From contig NC_079417.1 in the NCBI RefSeq assembly GCF_026213295.1, positions 6,665,096-6,729,095 of the forward strand: DNA of 64,000 nucleotides. Reading direction: 5' to 3'. The notes under the pieces were generated by a model. The model was not told where the DNA came from. It saw nothing but the letters and a program-made list of their open reading frames with translations, and searched no databases. This document shows positions 1-12,558 of this stretch, piece by piece. Positions within the stretch are counted from its first letter, which is position 1. The number at the start of each line of letters is the position of its first letter. A program made the position numbers and the translations under genes. The DNA is from Gadus chalcogrammus (taxonomy: Eukaryota > Chordata > Actinopteri > Gadiformes > Gadidae).

Positions 1-478
<478 letters not shown>

Positions 479-640
479 GGATGTGGAGCGACTGGGCATC
501 CAAGTGCGGAAATCCACCATAATCCGCCAGAAGTCCATCCGAACTGAATGGAAGTTGGCAAAGATTGCCTTTGTGGTGATCGTGGTTTATGTCTTATCCT
601 GGTCACCGTATGCCTGTGTGACGATGATTTCCTGGTCAGG
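479..640 (+). CDS. opn4: opn4 exon: cytoplasmic loop 3 and TM6
   Basis: Acceptor CCCCCCATAG and donor GTAAGT. Position 479 completes a codon begun upstream, and the exon ends with two bases of a Gly codon. It encodes DVERLGIQVRKSTIIRQKS, then the TM6 segment with VLSWSPY, the opsin SWxPY signature. This is the first opn4 exon in the window. Confidence 0.95.
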
Positions 641-3600
641 GTAAGTGAGCTACATCTCAGTCTTGCATTTAACTTTTGCCCTGTGAAGGGAGAGTGACTT
701 GTTTGGCTTAGTTTGCTTTGTTGTTTTTCCAAAGTGGTTTGATGTTCTTTGACGCTCAGTGTCAAAATGTACAAACTTTTTGACTTTTTGCAGTTGGCAG
801 GTTTCTGGGAGGGCACAGAACTGATTTCATTCCTGAGTTGCGCCGGCAGGCTTTGAAATATTAAACGCGCTACAGCACTGGAAATAGAACTGTGATACCT
901 GGTTAGCGCAGTAGTCGAATGACGCGGATGGCTGCTGTTAATGGTGTCAGAGTTCTCCAGATTCTGTGGTCTAGCATGCAGTTAGGAAGAGGGAAGAGAA
1001 AGCCTTGTGAATGCCAACCATCCAACCTTGTTATACATATAACGCTGTTAAAAGATAGACTTTCCTTTCCTAACCTGTCTCACACACACACAACCCCCCC
1101 AAAAACAACAACAACAACAAAACAACCAAAACACATAAACCATCTAAAATTATATACATAATATCACGCATACACACACTCCTTGGCAGCTGGCATGGTT
1201 GAGTTGATACATGACCTGGATATCCATTTGTGCCTACTCTCAATTGTTTGATGTCATGCCTTGCTTCAACACAGAAGGTCAAATCATTACATCATTACAA
1301 CACACAGCATCTTGCAGTGTGTTTGTGTGTGTGTGTCTGTAGCTGACATCTGTGCTGTGTTTAATCATGTTGATAATACCCGTTTGTTCTAATCCAGGCA
1401 TGCCAACATCCTGTCGCCGTACTCCAAAACTGTCCCAGCTGTTATAGCGAAAGCATCTACCATTTACAACCCATTCATCTACGCCATCATACATCAAAAG
1501 TACAGGTAAACACGCTCTGCTGCACCTCGTTGAAGAGGCCTTGGGAAAAGAAACGGAACAGATTCCCTGCAAAATAATTCTGCTTTGCTCATTGAAAATA
1601 GGTTAAACAGAAGACTCAAGCGATTTCTTATCGGTAGTGATTGTTTATTGAAACGTGAGTGACAAATGCATTTTGGCTTTATTAACCTCTGCAAACTGAA
1701 TATTAAGATGCTGACTGAGACTTGGCAAAGATACTCCCAAAGGGTTTTAAAGTATGATACTCACCAGTACAGAGTTGTTGTTTTTAAATCACAGTAATTC
1801 TGAGGAAAAAGACGAGAATGCACAAGAATGTGATTCTCACATATTGTATCGGTATCGGATGTTTTAGGAAGCCAGGGACCAGAATATCCACTGAATCTCA
1901 AGCTGGTGCTTAAGATGATATTCTGAAGAAGCATATGCATTGTCTTCGAGGAAAATATGCAAACAAATAATAAACAGGGCTAAAGAACAAAAAGGTTGTC
2001 AGGATAATAAGATGATTATAATGATTAAGATTATTACGATTATAATAAGATGATGATTAAGATTATAATAAGATGTCATCCAAAGTGTCTTGCTTTGATG
2101 ATAATAATAACTGTCTGAACATATTTATGCAACACATGTCCACCTCTCAGTGACCACATTGTCCTTGAACTCAACAGTTCCTCTTGTGTGTTGACAGGAA
2201 GACCTTGGCGGATAAAGTCCCCTGCCTGAGGTTCCTGGCCCCCAACAAGCGGAAGGACTGCACGTCGTCTTCGTTCAGCGGGTCCTCCTACCGGGACTCG
2301 GTCATCAGCAGGACGTCCACTGCCATTAGGAGACAGTCCACGGCCGCCAGCAGACACGCGTCAGCATCCAAGACTGCAGCGGGTGCTTCTTCGTACTCGT
2401 CCTCAGACAGGGTAACCATGACGCCACACTCACCCAGACGGATATGAACCAAGGGGCAACGATTACCTAAGATATTTTAATGACAAACTAAAGACTTGAA
2501 GGATTGTTCTGAATCCTTCTCTTCCTCTTCTAGGTCTAACGGTAACATCATTTATATATCTGTCAGACGATTTGAATATTAAACCCACAATGCACATATC
2601 CACTAGCTTAGTTGTTGCTGACTAGAATTTCTGTGATAATAACCATATCATTTAATGATAATATAAATAAACTCAGGGTCCCTGTTTGGTGCTGTTAAAT
2701 TTTCAATAGGATAAATCGAAAAAGATTGTTTCATACTATCTTTTAGTTTATTTTTTATTGTGTATTGAAGTGTTTCATTCTGACCTCATAAAGGGTAATA
2801 TCCCTGGGCTCGAGGCAGTCAGACGTTCAGTCTGAAGCCTGAATGGGATTTCGCAGGCCTTTGATAGTCTGTGTGTTTGAAGATCCCAGTTCAGTATGTT
2901 CCCAGATTTTCTGCGTCTTTATTTCAGCTCTCAGATGCGTCTTACTTATTGTACTCTATAGTTTATATTAGACATTTGAGGAGAGGTTATTATGTTTGGT
3001 ACACCTCTGCTTTACGTTTATCTTTATTTAACTATTGTATTCTACAGTCTAGTGTTATCTAATCTAGACTAGTACAACTTTAGTCTTCTGTACCCTTTAA
3101 ACTATTCAGGTATATTTTAGTCTGACCAATGCATGTCCGTAACATTCCGTAACTCTAACATCTCAGAAATATTTTCTGATTTGCGAGAAAATACTATTCT
3201 AGTCTGTCAAGTCCAGACTCGTCCAGTCTAGTCAGACCTTTCCGATAGCGTTTTGCTTTCAGGTCAATGTCGTGGGTTATGTCAGTCCAGTTTTGTTTTA
3301 CTTCCGTCTATTGCAGTCTAGAGTACTTAACACTTTCCCAGTCTATAAACATTGAATGGAATCCGTGATTCCCTCATCCGCTCAGCTCTTCCGTGTAATG
3401 CTTTCCCCTCTGCATTATTCACACAAACTGTCCTCTTGTCTGCGCTGTCCTCCATCGCTGCTCCCAACGCAGGTCTTCGGGGACGTGGAGATGGACCCCA
3501 TCGACTGGAGATCAGGGGCCTCCTTCCGTCGGCACTCGTCGCGCGGCAGCACCCGCCGGGACAGGCTCTTGAAGAAGCAGCAGATGGAGAGAACGAACAA

Positions 3601-4557
3601 GAGCGCAGCACACAAGGTGAGAAGGGAACCGAGAGATATATAGTGTTAAGGGCTTGATAAATGGTTCTACGTCGATGCCACACCAGGGGGTTTACGGACC
3701 CTCCATGCGTCCATGGCAAGGGGCCTGACGTGCGCCTCTCTAAAATGTTGACCTTCCAACGAGGCGATGCAGCAGCAAGGGCTGCGATTGGTCCGCTTAC
3801 TAAAACCCGACACAGAACCAAAACAGGTGCACGACTGCGTCAAAGCTTCTGCCTGGTCATAGCGTTGCGTCGACGTGGAACCATAATCAGCCCCTATAGA
3901 ACCATCTCAAATAGCATTTTTCAGGAGGAGACATGTAAAGAATGGCCTTTTGAATCCTTGCCGTAAAGGTTCCGGGTTTCAAGCCCAATGTCTGCTGTCT
4001 GCCTCTGCGCACCTCGAGCAAGATGCCCTTACCTTTAATGCATCCGTGCGACTTGTATCTGAAGAAACGTTCACTGTATGTGCAAATTGTAGCTTTTCTA
4101 GATTATGCTTTACGGCCGTGCTTGCTGCTTATGCATATGTGTGACTATTCAGGCATTTGTGTGTTCACGCCACCACCAGCAACCATCGCCGTCGACCAAA
4201 ATGTCGGCGACCCACTGCAAGAACAAGACGGTCTCCGGTTCGGTCAACATGGCCGCCGCGCCTCCTCAGCTGGTGCTCATCAGGAAGAGGAGCCAGAGTC
4301 TAACCAACGGCCTGTCAGACGCCGGGAAGAAGACGGCCGTCGCCAACGGCACCCCGGGCAACCACAAGAGCAAATCTGCGGATTTACATTTCAGAAACCT
4401 TCCCGCTCTAGATCAAGCGCTGAATGTCCCTCGCATCATCGTCATCAGTCCCACGTCGGAGGACTGCTTGGTTAAACGCGAGAGCAGCTTCACAGATGAC
4501 GGTTCTGTCGGGACGGTGGTGGATGAGGACTCGTTAGAGGACAATGATGTTGTTTGA
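479..4557 (+). CDS. opn4: Melanopsin (opsin 4), 3' part of the gene, five exons
   Basis: Joined exons 479-640, 1398-1505, 2198-2411, 3473-3616 and 4180-4557 keep one frame (334 residues plus stop). The gene is 5'-partial because the exons for TM1-TM5 precede the window. Melanopsin is a Gq-coupled, retinal-binding photoreceptor of the plasma membrane. The sequence shows the end of cytoplasmic loop 3, TM6 (EWKLAKIAFVVIVVYVLSWS), TM7 with the Schiff-base lysine in AVIAKAS (codon 1450-1452), the NPxxY-type motif NPFIY, and a long basic Ser/Thr-rich tail typical of melanopsins, which carries phosphorylation sites in the family. Tandem placement upstream of ldb3 in the same orientation matches vertebrate OPN4-LDB3 synteny and points to the mammalian-type (opn4m) lineage. 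Which teleost paralogue this is cannot be settled from this sequence alone. Confidence 0.95.
1398..1505 (+). CDS. opn4: opn4 exon: TM7 with retinal lysine
   Basis: Acceptor TTCTAATCCAG and donor GTAAAC, with phase 2 at both ends. It encodes HANILSPYSKTVPAVIAKAS and then TIYNPFIYAIIHQKYR. The lysine of AVIAKAS (1450-1452) aligns with the chromophore-binding lysine of TM7. NPFIY is the NPxxY-type motif, and HQKYR begins helix 8. Confidence 0.96.
2003..2076. repeat. Degenerate AT-rich tandem repeat in opn4 intron
   Basis: The motifs GATTATAATAAGATG and GATGATTAAGATTAT recur several times in a row within about 70 bp. No function is implied. Confidence 0.7.
2198..2411 (+). CDS. opn4: opn4 exon: helix 8 and proximal C-terminal tail
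   Basis: Acceptor TGTGTTGACAG and donor GTAACC; it enters in phase 2 and leaves in phase 0. The product begins KTLADKVPCLRFLAPNKRK, with the melanopsin-type VPCLRFL just after TM7, and continues as a Ser/Arg-rich tail (SSSFSGSSYRDSVISRTST). The Ser/Thr clusters are the expected light-dependent phosphorylation region, by family knowledge. Confidence 0.93.
2930..3330. repeat. AGTCT/TCTAG-rich degenerate tract in opn4 intron
   Basis: Short words such as TCTAGTCT, CAGTCTAG, GTCCAGACT and TAGTCTG recur irregularly across about 400 bp between opn4 exons 2198-2411 and 3473-3616. This looks like a decayed short tandem repeat. Confidence 0.45.
3473..3616 (+). CDS. opn4: opn4 exon: distal C-terminal tail
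   Basis: Acceptor CTCCCAACGCAG and donor GTGAGA; phase 0 at both ends, 48 codons. It encodes VFGDVEMDPIDWRSGASFRR, then a basic stretch ending NKSAAHK. The acidic DVEMDP followed by RRHSS resembles the tail of vertebrate melanopsins. The long open frame on the opposite strand here is only a shadow of this exon. Confidence 0.9.
3945..4090 (+). mobile_element. SINE-like fragment in the last opn4 intron
   Basis: A tRNA B-box-like segment (GGTTCCGGGTTTCAAGCCC) is followed by text typical of teleost SINE bodies (CTCGAGCAAGATGCCCTTAC, then CTGAAGAAACGTTCACTGTA). Inserted 5' of the terminal exon. The family was recognised by pattern only. Confidence 0.6.
4180..4557 (+). CDS. opn4: opn4 terminal coding exon
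   Basis: Phase 0, 125 codons plus TGA. It encodes PQLVLIRKRSQSLTNGLSD, later NVPRIIVISPTSED, and ends SLEDNDVV. The acceptor is ambiguous. AG at 4178-4179 is used here. AG at 4151-4152 would add nine in-frame codons (AFVCSRHHQ). The likely branch-point TGTGAC at about 4140 sits too close to the earlier AG, which favours 4180, but both forms are possible. Confidence 0.88.
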   Translation, partial: QPSPSTKMSATHCKNKTVSGSVNMAAAPPQLVLIRKRSQSLTNGLSDAGKKTAVANGTPGNHKSKSADLHFRNLPALDQALNVPRIIVISPTSEDCLVKRESSFTDDGSVGTVVDEDSLEDNDVV

Positions 4558-4830
4558 AAAATGTCCCCCAAGTAAACTTTCTTGTTCAGTCAATTTATTG
4601 CTTTGTTGGAACTATAGCCTATATGTATTTATGCAGGAGAGTATTTTTATGTTACAATACCCAGTATGATGCTTTGCTGGGTCGGACCTATTGTGACCCT
4701 TCAATTCCAGCTCAGATTGTTTGTGTGACATTGTGTTACTTTTTGGGGTTGTTGGCAGATTACTGGTTGTGTAGAATAATTTATTTTACTATAAAATATT
4801 GATTTATGAATAAAAAGCCATCTAAAAGTA
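4558..4830 (+). other. opn4: opn4 3' UTR
   Basis: A short AT-rich 3' UTR follows the TGA at 4555-4557 and runs to the poly(A) signal at 4809. The open frame that continues here (ATG at 4554 in another frame) is fortuitous. Confidence 0.75.
4809..4814 (+). terminator. opn4 polyadenylation signal AATAAA
   Basis: A canonical AATAAA lies about 250 nt after the melanopsin stop codon. An A-run occurs about 35 nt further on, so cleavage near 4830 is expected. Confidence 0.75.
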
Positions 4831-5430
4831 CGATATTACACTGTGTCCTAAAAAAAAATCCAGGACGCGGATACATTTACCCTTTAAAAAAAGTTCACAC
4901 TTCAAATATTGTTTGGCATCAAAAACGTTATATTGTAGGCTACATTTGTATAATGTGTATCGACTTTCACATTCGAAGGGACGCATGCTTTTTTGGGCAA
5001 TGTTTGGAGTAGCCTACCCAAAACAAGCGGCTTAATTTGACAATAGTTAGGAATATACCCTTTCTACGCGACAGAGCTTTCGCACCTGAAAGCTTGTTAG
5101 GCTGTTTTTAAATCACACACTACATTGACTCGATGTTTAGCAGAAACATGTTAGAGGATTTTGCACACAGCAGTTTCCCCTGAATCAAACTTTCCCAATA
5201 TAAACGCAACAATCTTCAGTGGATTGTTTGGCCTACTGAATGCATAACTATCCTGGTAAGTAACAAAAGTCTGTCACATTCTTACCAGTTTTTCCTTTTG
5301 TTTCCAAGTCTTTGTTCGCGTTATTTTACACTGTTCCTTATTTGTTACGTGTAAAGGAACACAGTGCCCACATCCTCGAAGTTCTCAATAGAGTTTGCGA
5401 TATATTTGTGAAAAGAAACCCCATGTGTTG

Positions 5431-5623
<193 letters not shown>

Positions 5624-7130
5624 GGCATTTACAGGTATTTATTGAATTATATATGGCATTTTGGTATACTCTTTTGAAGGATTTGGACGGAAAATACGGC
5701 AAGCTCACGTGTTGTTAAACCATGCTTACAAAATGTGGACTGTTGAGTTGAATGTAGGCTACTGTAAAATCAGCAGCTGCTGCTTCCAAAATGCCCTCTA
5801 CTGCTGAAAGAAACGGGCTGAAAGAAAAACAAATCCCCTGGACTACCCTGGACCCTGCCAACCATCCGTACAATAGCAGGGTTTGGCCTTCTTCCTAATT
5901 TATTATTATTTTTTATTTGTAGTATTATTAGAATTATGAGTATTAGTGTTATTATAATAAGTCATCTTGGTATTTAATATGATTTACCACTAGGCAGAAT
6001 CGCCTGCAGTCATACGTGGTCCTCATCGTTTCAAACCCAAGGTCCTGATGTCCCGCTTGCTTGTCAACAAGCTCACTCACCGAGCTGACACACGACATGG
6101 ATGTTTTGTCGTGGTTCTTGGTTTTTGGCAAAGTTCCCAGAAAAACATCTGGCTTCCGACGGATTAACAGAAGGATCACAAATCTGTGGACTAGATGAAA
6201 GAAATACAACAGCTGGATATTATACTCTGACAATATTGGGCGAATACATTCAATATGGTTTATAGTGGCATCAATTATATGATATCTGCTTACTACTGGG
6301 TTGTTGGACGATGGGAGGGATTTGCACACTAAAATCGTTTTTTGTAATGGCTGTGTGAAAATAAAAACGTTTTCCTTTTGTAGTAATAACAGTATATGCC
6401 CACTAGAGGGACACAGTCACGTATGAGAAAGTAGATGTGGCAATGTGGAGGGAGAATTGCTCCCAGTATAGAGGGGCTATACAGTGAAACCACAGTTGAT
6501 CTACCATCAGCTAAAGCGGCTTACAGAGCCTATGATGACATATCTTTACCCGGTAGGCAACTTTCACAGCGGTGTTATGTTTACAAAAGGAAGCCTTTCA
6601 CATGGGTGTGTCCACCTCTTGTTTTGTAGTGGACGTGTCAATGACTTGTGTGGAGTCAAGAGAACGAGTCTAAGGTGCATACTGACAACAGGCAGTGACA
6701 TCCTCATTGGCTTGTAAGTTCAACGCGAGCAGCATAAACAAATACATGTTACTATTGCTGGTTAAATTCGTCAAGGGGCAAAAATATATTTTTCCCTATT
6801 TGAAAATTCGCTATTGACCAATAATCCAGCAGCCAAATTTGACCTAAATGTTAAACGTTGTAGACGTAGATGGCTAATAACCCCATGGCTGAAGCATTGA
6901 AAGGGCAGTATTCTGAACGGTTGTGCATGCAGGCTGGAGGAGGCCAGGGTATTGAGAGGAAAGGGGGTAGAGAGAGGGAGTGCTGATGGGGGGGGGGGGG
7001 TCGCAGGGGTATTGATGTTGGGTCAAAGTCGGTACTCAACACTCTGAGCAGATGCCCTTCTGCTCCCCTGAAGACCCCACTGGGGATCTGAATCTCCGCC
7101 CCCCGGTCACAGACATATGGGCTGGCCTGC

Positions 7131-7237
7131 TACACACACATGCAAACACACACACACACATTTGCACACACATACATATATACAAACTGATGTGTATATC
7201 GCACACACACACAATAGTACACATCACATGAATTCAC

Positions 7238-7293
<56 letters not shown>

Positions 7294-7298
7294 CACAC

Positions 7299-7371
<73 letters not shown>
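7131..7371. repeat. (CA)n microsatellite
   Basis: The core is 7242-7370, with a more degenerate CA-rich lead-in from 7131. It is an inverted partner of the TG array that starts about 85 bp downstream. Confidence 0.97.
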
Positions 7372-7372
<1 letters not shown>

Positions 7373-7389
7373 ACGCTAATACAAATCAC

Positions 7390-7447
7390 ATCAATAATTG
7401 ATTCCATTTATATAGCACTTTTCTATGTACCCAAAGCGCTTTTCATA
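7390..7447 (+). repeat. Dispersed teleost repeat fragment (ATTTATATAGC... AAGCGC type)
   Basis: CCATTTATATAGCACTTTTC followed by CCCAAAGCGCTTTTCATAG is a widespread fish repeat signature. Related fragments occur at 20005, 51750 and 63385 in this window. Confidence 0.55.
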
Positions 7448-7450
7448 GTG

Positions 7451-7454
7451 AGCA

Positions 7455-7548
<94 letters not shown>

Positions 7549-7572
7549 GGGGGGGGGGGGGGGGGGGGGGGG
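7451..7572. repeat. (TG)n followed by a 24-base poly-G run
   Basis: A TG array ends at 7548 and is followed directly by an uninterrupted run of 24 G (7549-7572). The run is G-quadruplex-prone and its length is likely unstable. Confidence 0.96.
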
Positions 7573-7639
7573 TATGGGTACACCTCATTCACTACCACAA
7601 TTTGGTCATGATGAAAACACACCACACACACACACTTTG

Positions 7640-7735
7640 TGCTTTTTGTCAGGCCGTCACTGTAAATAAGAACTTGTTCTTAATGATCTGCCTGGTTAAA
7701 TAAAGGTAAAATAAAATAATAATAAAAAAACACAC
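7640..7735 (+). mobile_element. 3' tail of a teleost retroelement
   Basis: GTAAATAAGAACTTGTTCTT then CCTGGTTAAATAAAGGTAAA plus an A/T-rich tail is a very common 3' end of fish non-LTR or SINE elements. Only the tail is present. Confidence 0.6.
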
Positions 7736-8796
7736 AATATTTGGTGTGTCAAATTGAAACAGATAGTATTATATGTATCTGTTCTGTAAAATTCACCTTT
7801 TGGTATTTTTAAGTGATTGGGAATCCTTATGCATTTTCCCATTCTTCATCAAAATCGTTCCTGTAATGCTAGTCCGTTTCTCTCACACTATACAATTGTT
7901 TATGAAGGGATGGAAGTGAGCTAATATTTTCAAGGAAACAGCTTTACTCAATGCAATAATCATGTGTTGTATGATGTGTCTTCCTTTATATTTGCCTAGT
8001 TACTATAGTCCTTTATGTCTGATGATAATGATTAATAAATAAAAATACGTGCGAATAGTGAGGTCAAAGGACCTACAATTCATGTTATATTGTTGTTGAG
8101 ACTGTTTGTTAATGAGATCGTTGGATTGGTCGATGCAAAATGCAGTAGGCCTATTATTAAAAGCATAGCCCGGTCCATTGGTTCTGATTGGCTCTAAGCC
8201 GCATGCTCTATAAACACACACCTGTGACGGCAAAGCAATCCATTGTAAGCGTTAACGCGGCGCCGTTCTCAAATGATGCTCTGTTGCGTGCCAAACATTT
8301 TGCTGCCTTGAGGAACTTTACAGGTCGGGGGAAGAATGATGAACAACGAGGGTTTGTTTTCAATAAATTATCGTATTTAATGTTGCTGTGTGTTGAGTTG
8401 GTAGTTAATACGAGGTAGTCTATAGCAACCATTATAGTTTCCCTTTTATAATAGCGCACACACTGCACTCCGCTTCGACCTCACAACGCCCCCTAACTGT
8501 TCTCAAATCCTCGTAAAACACACGTTTGCCTTATTTGACCAATGCAATGTAGACTAGAGGGTGCTGCAATAATGAATGAAAGTCCAGGAGAACATCCTGA
8601 CATTACAAGCAGCTCGACAGAACCAGGGGGAGGGGGTGTTTTAAGTGTGTGTTTATTCCCCTGTAAAAACACATTTGGGTCCTGAAGCCATCACTTTAAT
8701 TGAAGCCGACTTCAGCTAAAACATTCAGCAGTTATAAATATTATGCACACACTGCAAATGCATACACAAACACAAATATGTGTCTGGCAATGCATT

Positions 8797-8799
<3 letters not shown>

Positions 8800-8869
<70 letters not shown>

Positions 8870-8958
8870 CCTGTGTGAGTTTCTGTGTGTTTGTACGTGC
8901 CTTTGCGTGTGTCTGTGTGTGTGTCTATGGGTGTATAATATATGTGTATGCCTCTGTA

Positions 8959-8990
<32 letters not shown>

Positions 8991-8992
8991 GC
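8800..8992. repeat. (TG)n microsatellite, interrupted 3' half
   Basis: A pure TG core runs to 8865, then TG-rich sequence with variant words continues to 8992. Confidence 0.95.
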
Positions 8993-9049
8993 AGAGGGAA
9001 GCCTTTATGTGTGTGTGAAGGACAGCTGCCCCCTCCTCCCTCCCCTTCC

Positions 9050-9420
9050 ACCGCTATGACCCCCGTCTTCAGAACCGTCAATCCCATAATCGTTTGGATC
9101 CAGCACTGTCTGTCTCCCGCGGCGTGGCTGCCGGTCTCGTTTGGTGGTCCGGTGGGCTGGCTGACGGGCGGGCATGCCTTCCATGATGCAGTAGATCGGC
9201 TATAAACAGGGAGCGTACTCAGGGGAGGGGGGGAGGCAGACGGGGGAGAGCGAGAGACGCGATAGCGAATAACCGTGCTTCCTCATTCACCAGACGGACT
9301 GTCAGTGTTTCCAGACTCGGGGACAAAGTATGATGTGGTGTGTAAACGGCGCTGGCCCGCCGGCCTGGGGTCGTGGGACGCACGGGGAGGAGGGGAGTGC
9401 TGATCTATTACGAGCTTAAG
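9050..9420 (+). promoter_or_regulatory. GC-rich block with a TATA-like motif (possible upstream promoter)
   Basis: GC-richer than its surroundings. CTATAAAC at about 9200 is followed by GA-rich and G-rich sequence, and an E-box CAGCTG lies near 9025. It could be an alternative first-exon region for ldb3, which has complex 5' ends in vertebrates, or an unrelated CpG-rich patch. Transcript data would decide. Confidence 0.25.
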
Positions 9421-9920
9421 CCTGAATGAAAACAATATCAATTTGGTGCGTAACGCGTTTGACATTCTCAGTCACATTTTCCGCCTGACGTTGGAAATGG
9501 CGGAAGGGGTTTAAGGCTATCCTGCAGAACTGTGCAGTGGTCACCGTGGTAACGAGAGCGTTGACAGGTGAAGACTCTGGCTTCCTTAAAACAACACAAC
9601 ACAAAGATCCATAGGATAGGTGACTATGATTAGGATGGTGAGGTCATAGCACAGCTTCCAGTGCTGTGCGAGAGATCAATAGCTTGACCGATTATAGATT
9701 ATAGACGCAAACGCAAGCAGATAGAGGGATAGATATGGGAACAAATTGATATAAGGCCCTCGATAGTGAAGTAGAGACCTATCGAGATAAAGGCAGGGTT
9801 GGAACCAGGGACCTTTGATACAATAAGTGGAGAGAGAGGAGGAGGGATTAAAGAGGATTACACCAGTCTGGACGTGGGTTCAGCCTCAGATCAGATGGCT
9901 GGCATATATACACTCTGCCC

Positions 9921-10214
<294 letters not shown>

Positions 10215-10504
10215 TGGGTAGCTCACAACATTCTCTTATGTTCAGGATGCTCGATCAAAACAAAAAACAACGTAGAATACTTCTTTCCCCACATGCTATT
10301 AGATATCACTCGTCAACTAAATAACCCACCAACATCCAACAGTCTATCCGTCCTCCACAAGAATGCTCCTCTCTGAAAGGTTTTCAAGCGATGTCATATG
10401 TGCAGTTTTATTCTTTCCCCATTTACCCTTTCAAAGTAAAGCCTCAAATAGAACCTTCAAAGAACCTCAGCTGACGGAATAATCAATACACTGTGTTGTG
10501 GGTG

Positions 10505-10928
10505 GGTGGGTGTGTGTGGCTGTGTGAAATGCGTGTGTGTGTGTGGATAGGGGTACAGGTCAGATTATATCTTTTGTTCACTTGGATGATGCATTAGATG
10601 TCACAGACATCAGATCAGCAGATTACCATATCATTTTGAGGCAGGGCTGGAGGATGTTAATGTGTGTGTGGGGGTGTTTGTGGTGTGTGTCTGTAATTGT
10701 GTGTGTGTGCGTGTGTGCAATGGTGTGTGTGTGTGTGTGACAGTGAGAGAGTGTCTGTTCGGTGAGGGGGTGTTTTTATGGGTAAGTTCATGATTGTTTG
10801 TGTGTCTGTGTGTGTGGGGGAGGGTCAAGTTTATGTTCACACGTCATTTTGTTGGGGTAGATGCCGTTGGTGAGCCTATGCCGGTATCATCGTCAATACA
10901 CACAAGTGTGTGTGTGTATTTTTGTCTT

Positions 10929-10980
<52 letters not shown>

Positions 10981-11001
10981 TGTGCATGTGTGTGCGTTCA
11001 A

Positions 11002-11097
<96 letters not shown>
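10505..11097. repeat. TG-rich tract with two long (TG)n cores
   Basis: Degenerate TG-rich sequence from 10505 to 10820. After a gap, dense arrays follow at 10933-10972 and 11003-11096. Confidence 0.93.
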
Positions 11098-11099
<2 letters not shown>

Positions 11100-11224
11100 G
11101 GGACGGGACAGGGGACGGGACATGGCCGGCTAAGCTTTACTCATTAAGCCCACAGAGAGGTGAGCATATGGGGACTGGAGGCTCAGCCCCGCGTCCCGAC
11201 AGAAGGAGGCTGGAGGGACGTGCT

Positions 11225-11400
11225 GTCTGTGGCTTTGTTCTGCAGCACTCTCTCCATTGTGCTTGATATTATTATCCCTCCTCATGGCCATGGAGCTCAC
11301 CGCCTGTAATAGCCTACCAGCCGCCTTTCTTTGAAAAGGGCTATTAATAAATAACCAATGGACTGGAACACACAAAATCAATTCAGATGACTGCATTGAT
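11225..11400 (+). promoter_or_regulatory. Candidate muscle enhancer with a MEF2-type site
   Basis: CTATTAATAA at 11341-11350 fits the MEF2 consensus YTAWWWWTAR exactly. It lies in a complex, non-repetitive segment about 3.6 kb upstream of the ldb3 TATA box. MEF2 drives many Z-disc genes. Function here is inferred, and one match of this length can occur by chance. Confidence 0.3.
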
Positions 11401-12281
11401 TACATGTTAATTTGTATTTGGGGAGGGGGGTAATATTGGTTATTCCAAACAAAATTAGAGCTGCTGGTTCAGGGTAAGGTTTAGGATTAGGATTATTAAT
11501 TCAACTATAATGTTTAACCTTATATTTAAGTGTTAGTAATTTGAGGAGTCCCTTTAACACTAATATGACAATTTCAAAATATGTACAGGTGTCCATATTG
11601 ATACAACTCATCTGGAATTGGAACGAAATAAAAAAAGGAGAGTAAAAAGATAACAAGCAAATTACTTGATTCTTCTTGTCTCTCATCAATATATAATCCT
11701 TTCATTATATGACGCTAATGTATTCCCCAACTCTAATCCAGAACCTTACCCATACAAAGTTGTCATCGTAACGATTCCATAGAACATTATTCAACGTCCA
11801 ATTCGTTAACGGGACAATAAACTGGACGTTGAGTAACATGGCCCTGCTCTTAATGCCATATCTGTTTCCAGCCACTGCCATGCGTTTCAACAGCACGGAA
11901 AGGTTTAGCTCATTTACAAGCTTTTGTCACCTTCTGTTTTCTATCAAAATGTTTTTGGGGGGAAGGGGCGTTCATAACTGGCCCCTTTATTCATCAAGTG
12001 CCGCAGTAATGGCACCCCTCCCTGAGAGTGTGTCCCAGAGTGTGGGTAACCCAGGGCTCGCTGCCACCTCGCTGGGTAACAGTTAATCTTTTGCTGCATT
12101 GCCAGTGGACGTTGGTCTCTAATAAACTTTGAATGTCAACTGGGCTAGGTTTCCTTTTATTTATGATGGACTTGTTAATACGGCTTTCCTTTGTTGTTTA
12201 TTTCTTTCTTTCATTCTCACTCTTAGTAAGTTGTTATCACCCCCTTCTAAGTAGACCCTGTTCTTGGACGTTGTACGGTTT

Positions 12282-12312
12282 AAGACCTGCGTGCCGGTCG
12301 CACGCAGGTCTT
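12282..12312. other. Perfect 13-bp GC-rich hairpin
   Basis: AAGACCTGCGTGC (12282-12294) and its exact reverse complement (12300-12312) are separated by a 5-base loop CGGTC. No associated gene was recognised. Confidence 0.9.
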
Positions 12313-12558
12313 GATGTGGTCCGCTCCCAGTGGCCCCGTTCTGCTTTACATCGTGTGCTGCAAGACATGTAGGCCCTTGAATCTTTTATACAAGCTAAGA
12401 CCTCAGAAAAAACAGGTTGAGCTCAGCTTGTTTACACAATAGTGAGTGTCTGTTTCAGTCTCATCCTCTTGGTACATGTTTCACTTTGTACACGGCTGTA
12501 AAACTAAGATCAATACACTGCATGGATCGATGATGATGATGACGAGGACCATAATAAA

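Noticed and set aside
3327..3821. 164-codon - strand frame
   Set aside because: It is the antisense shadow of the opn4 exon at 3473-3616, whose + strand reading has good splice sites and melanopsin-tail sequence.
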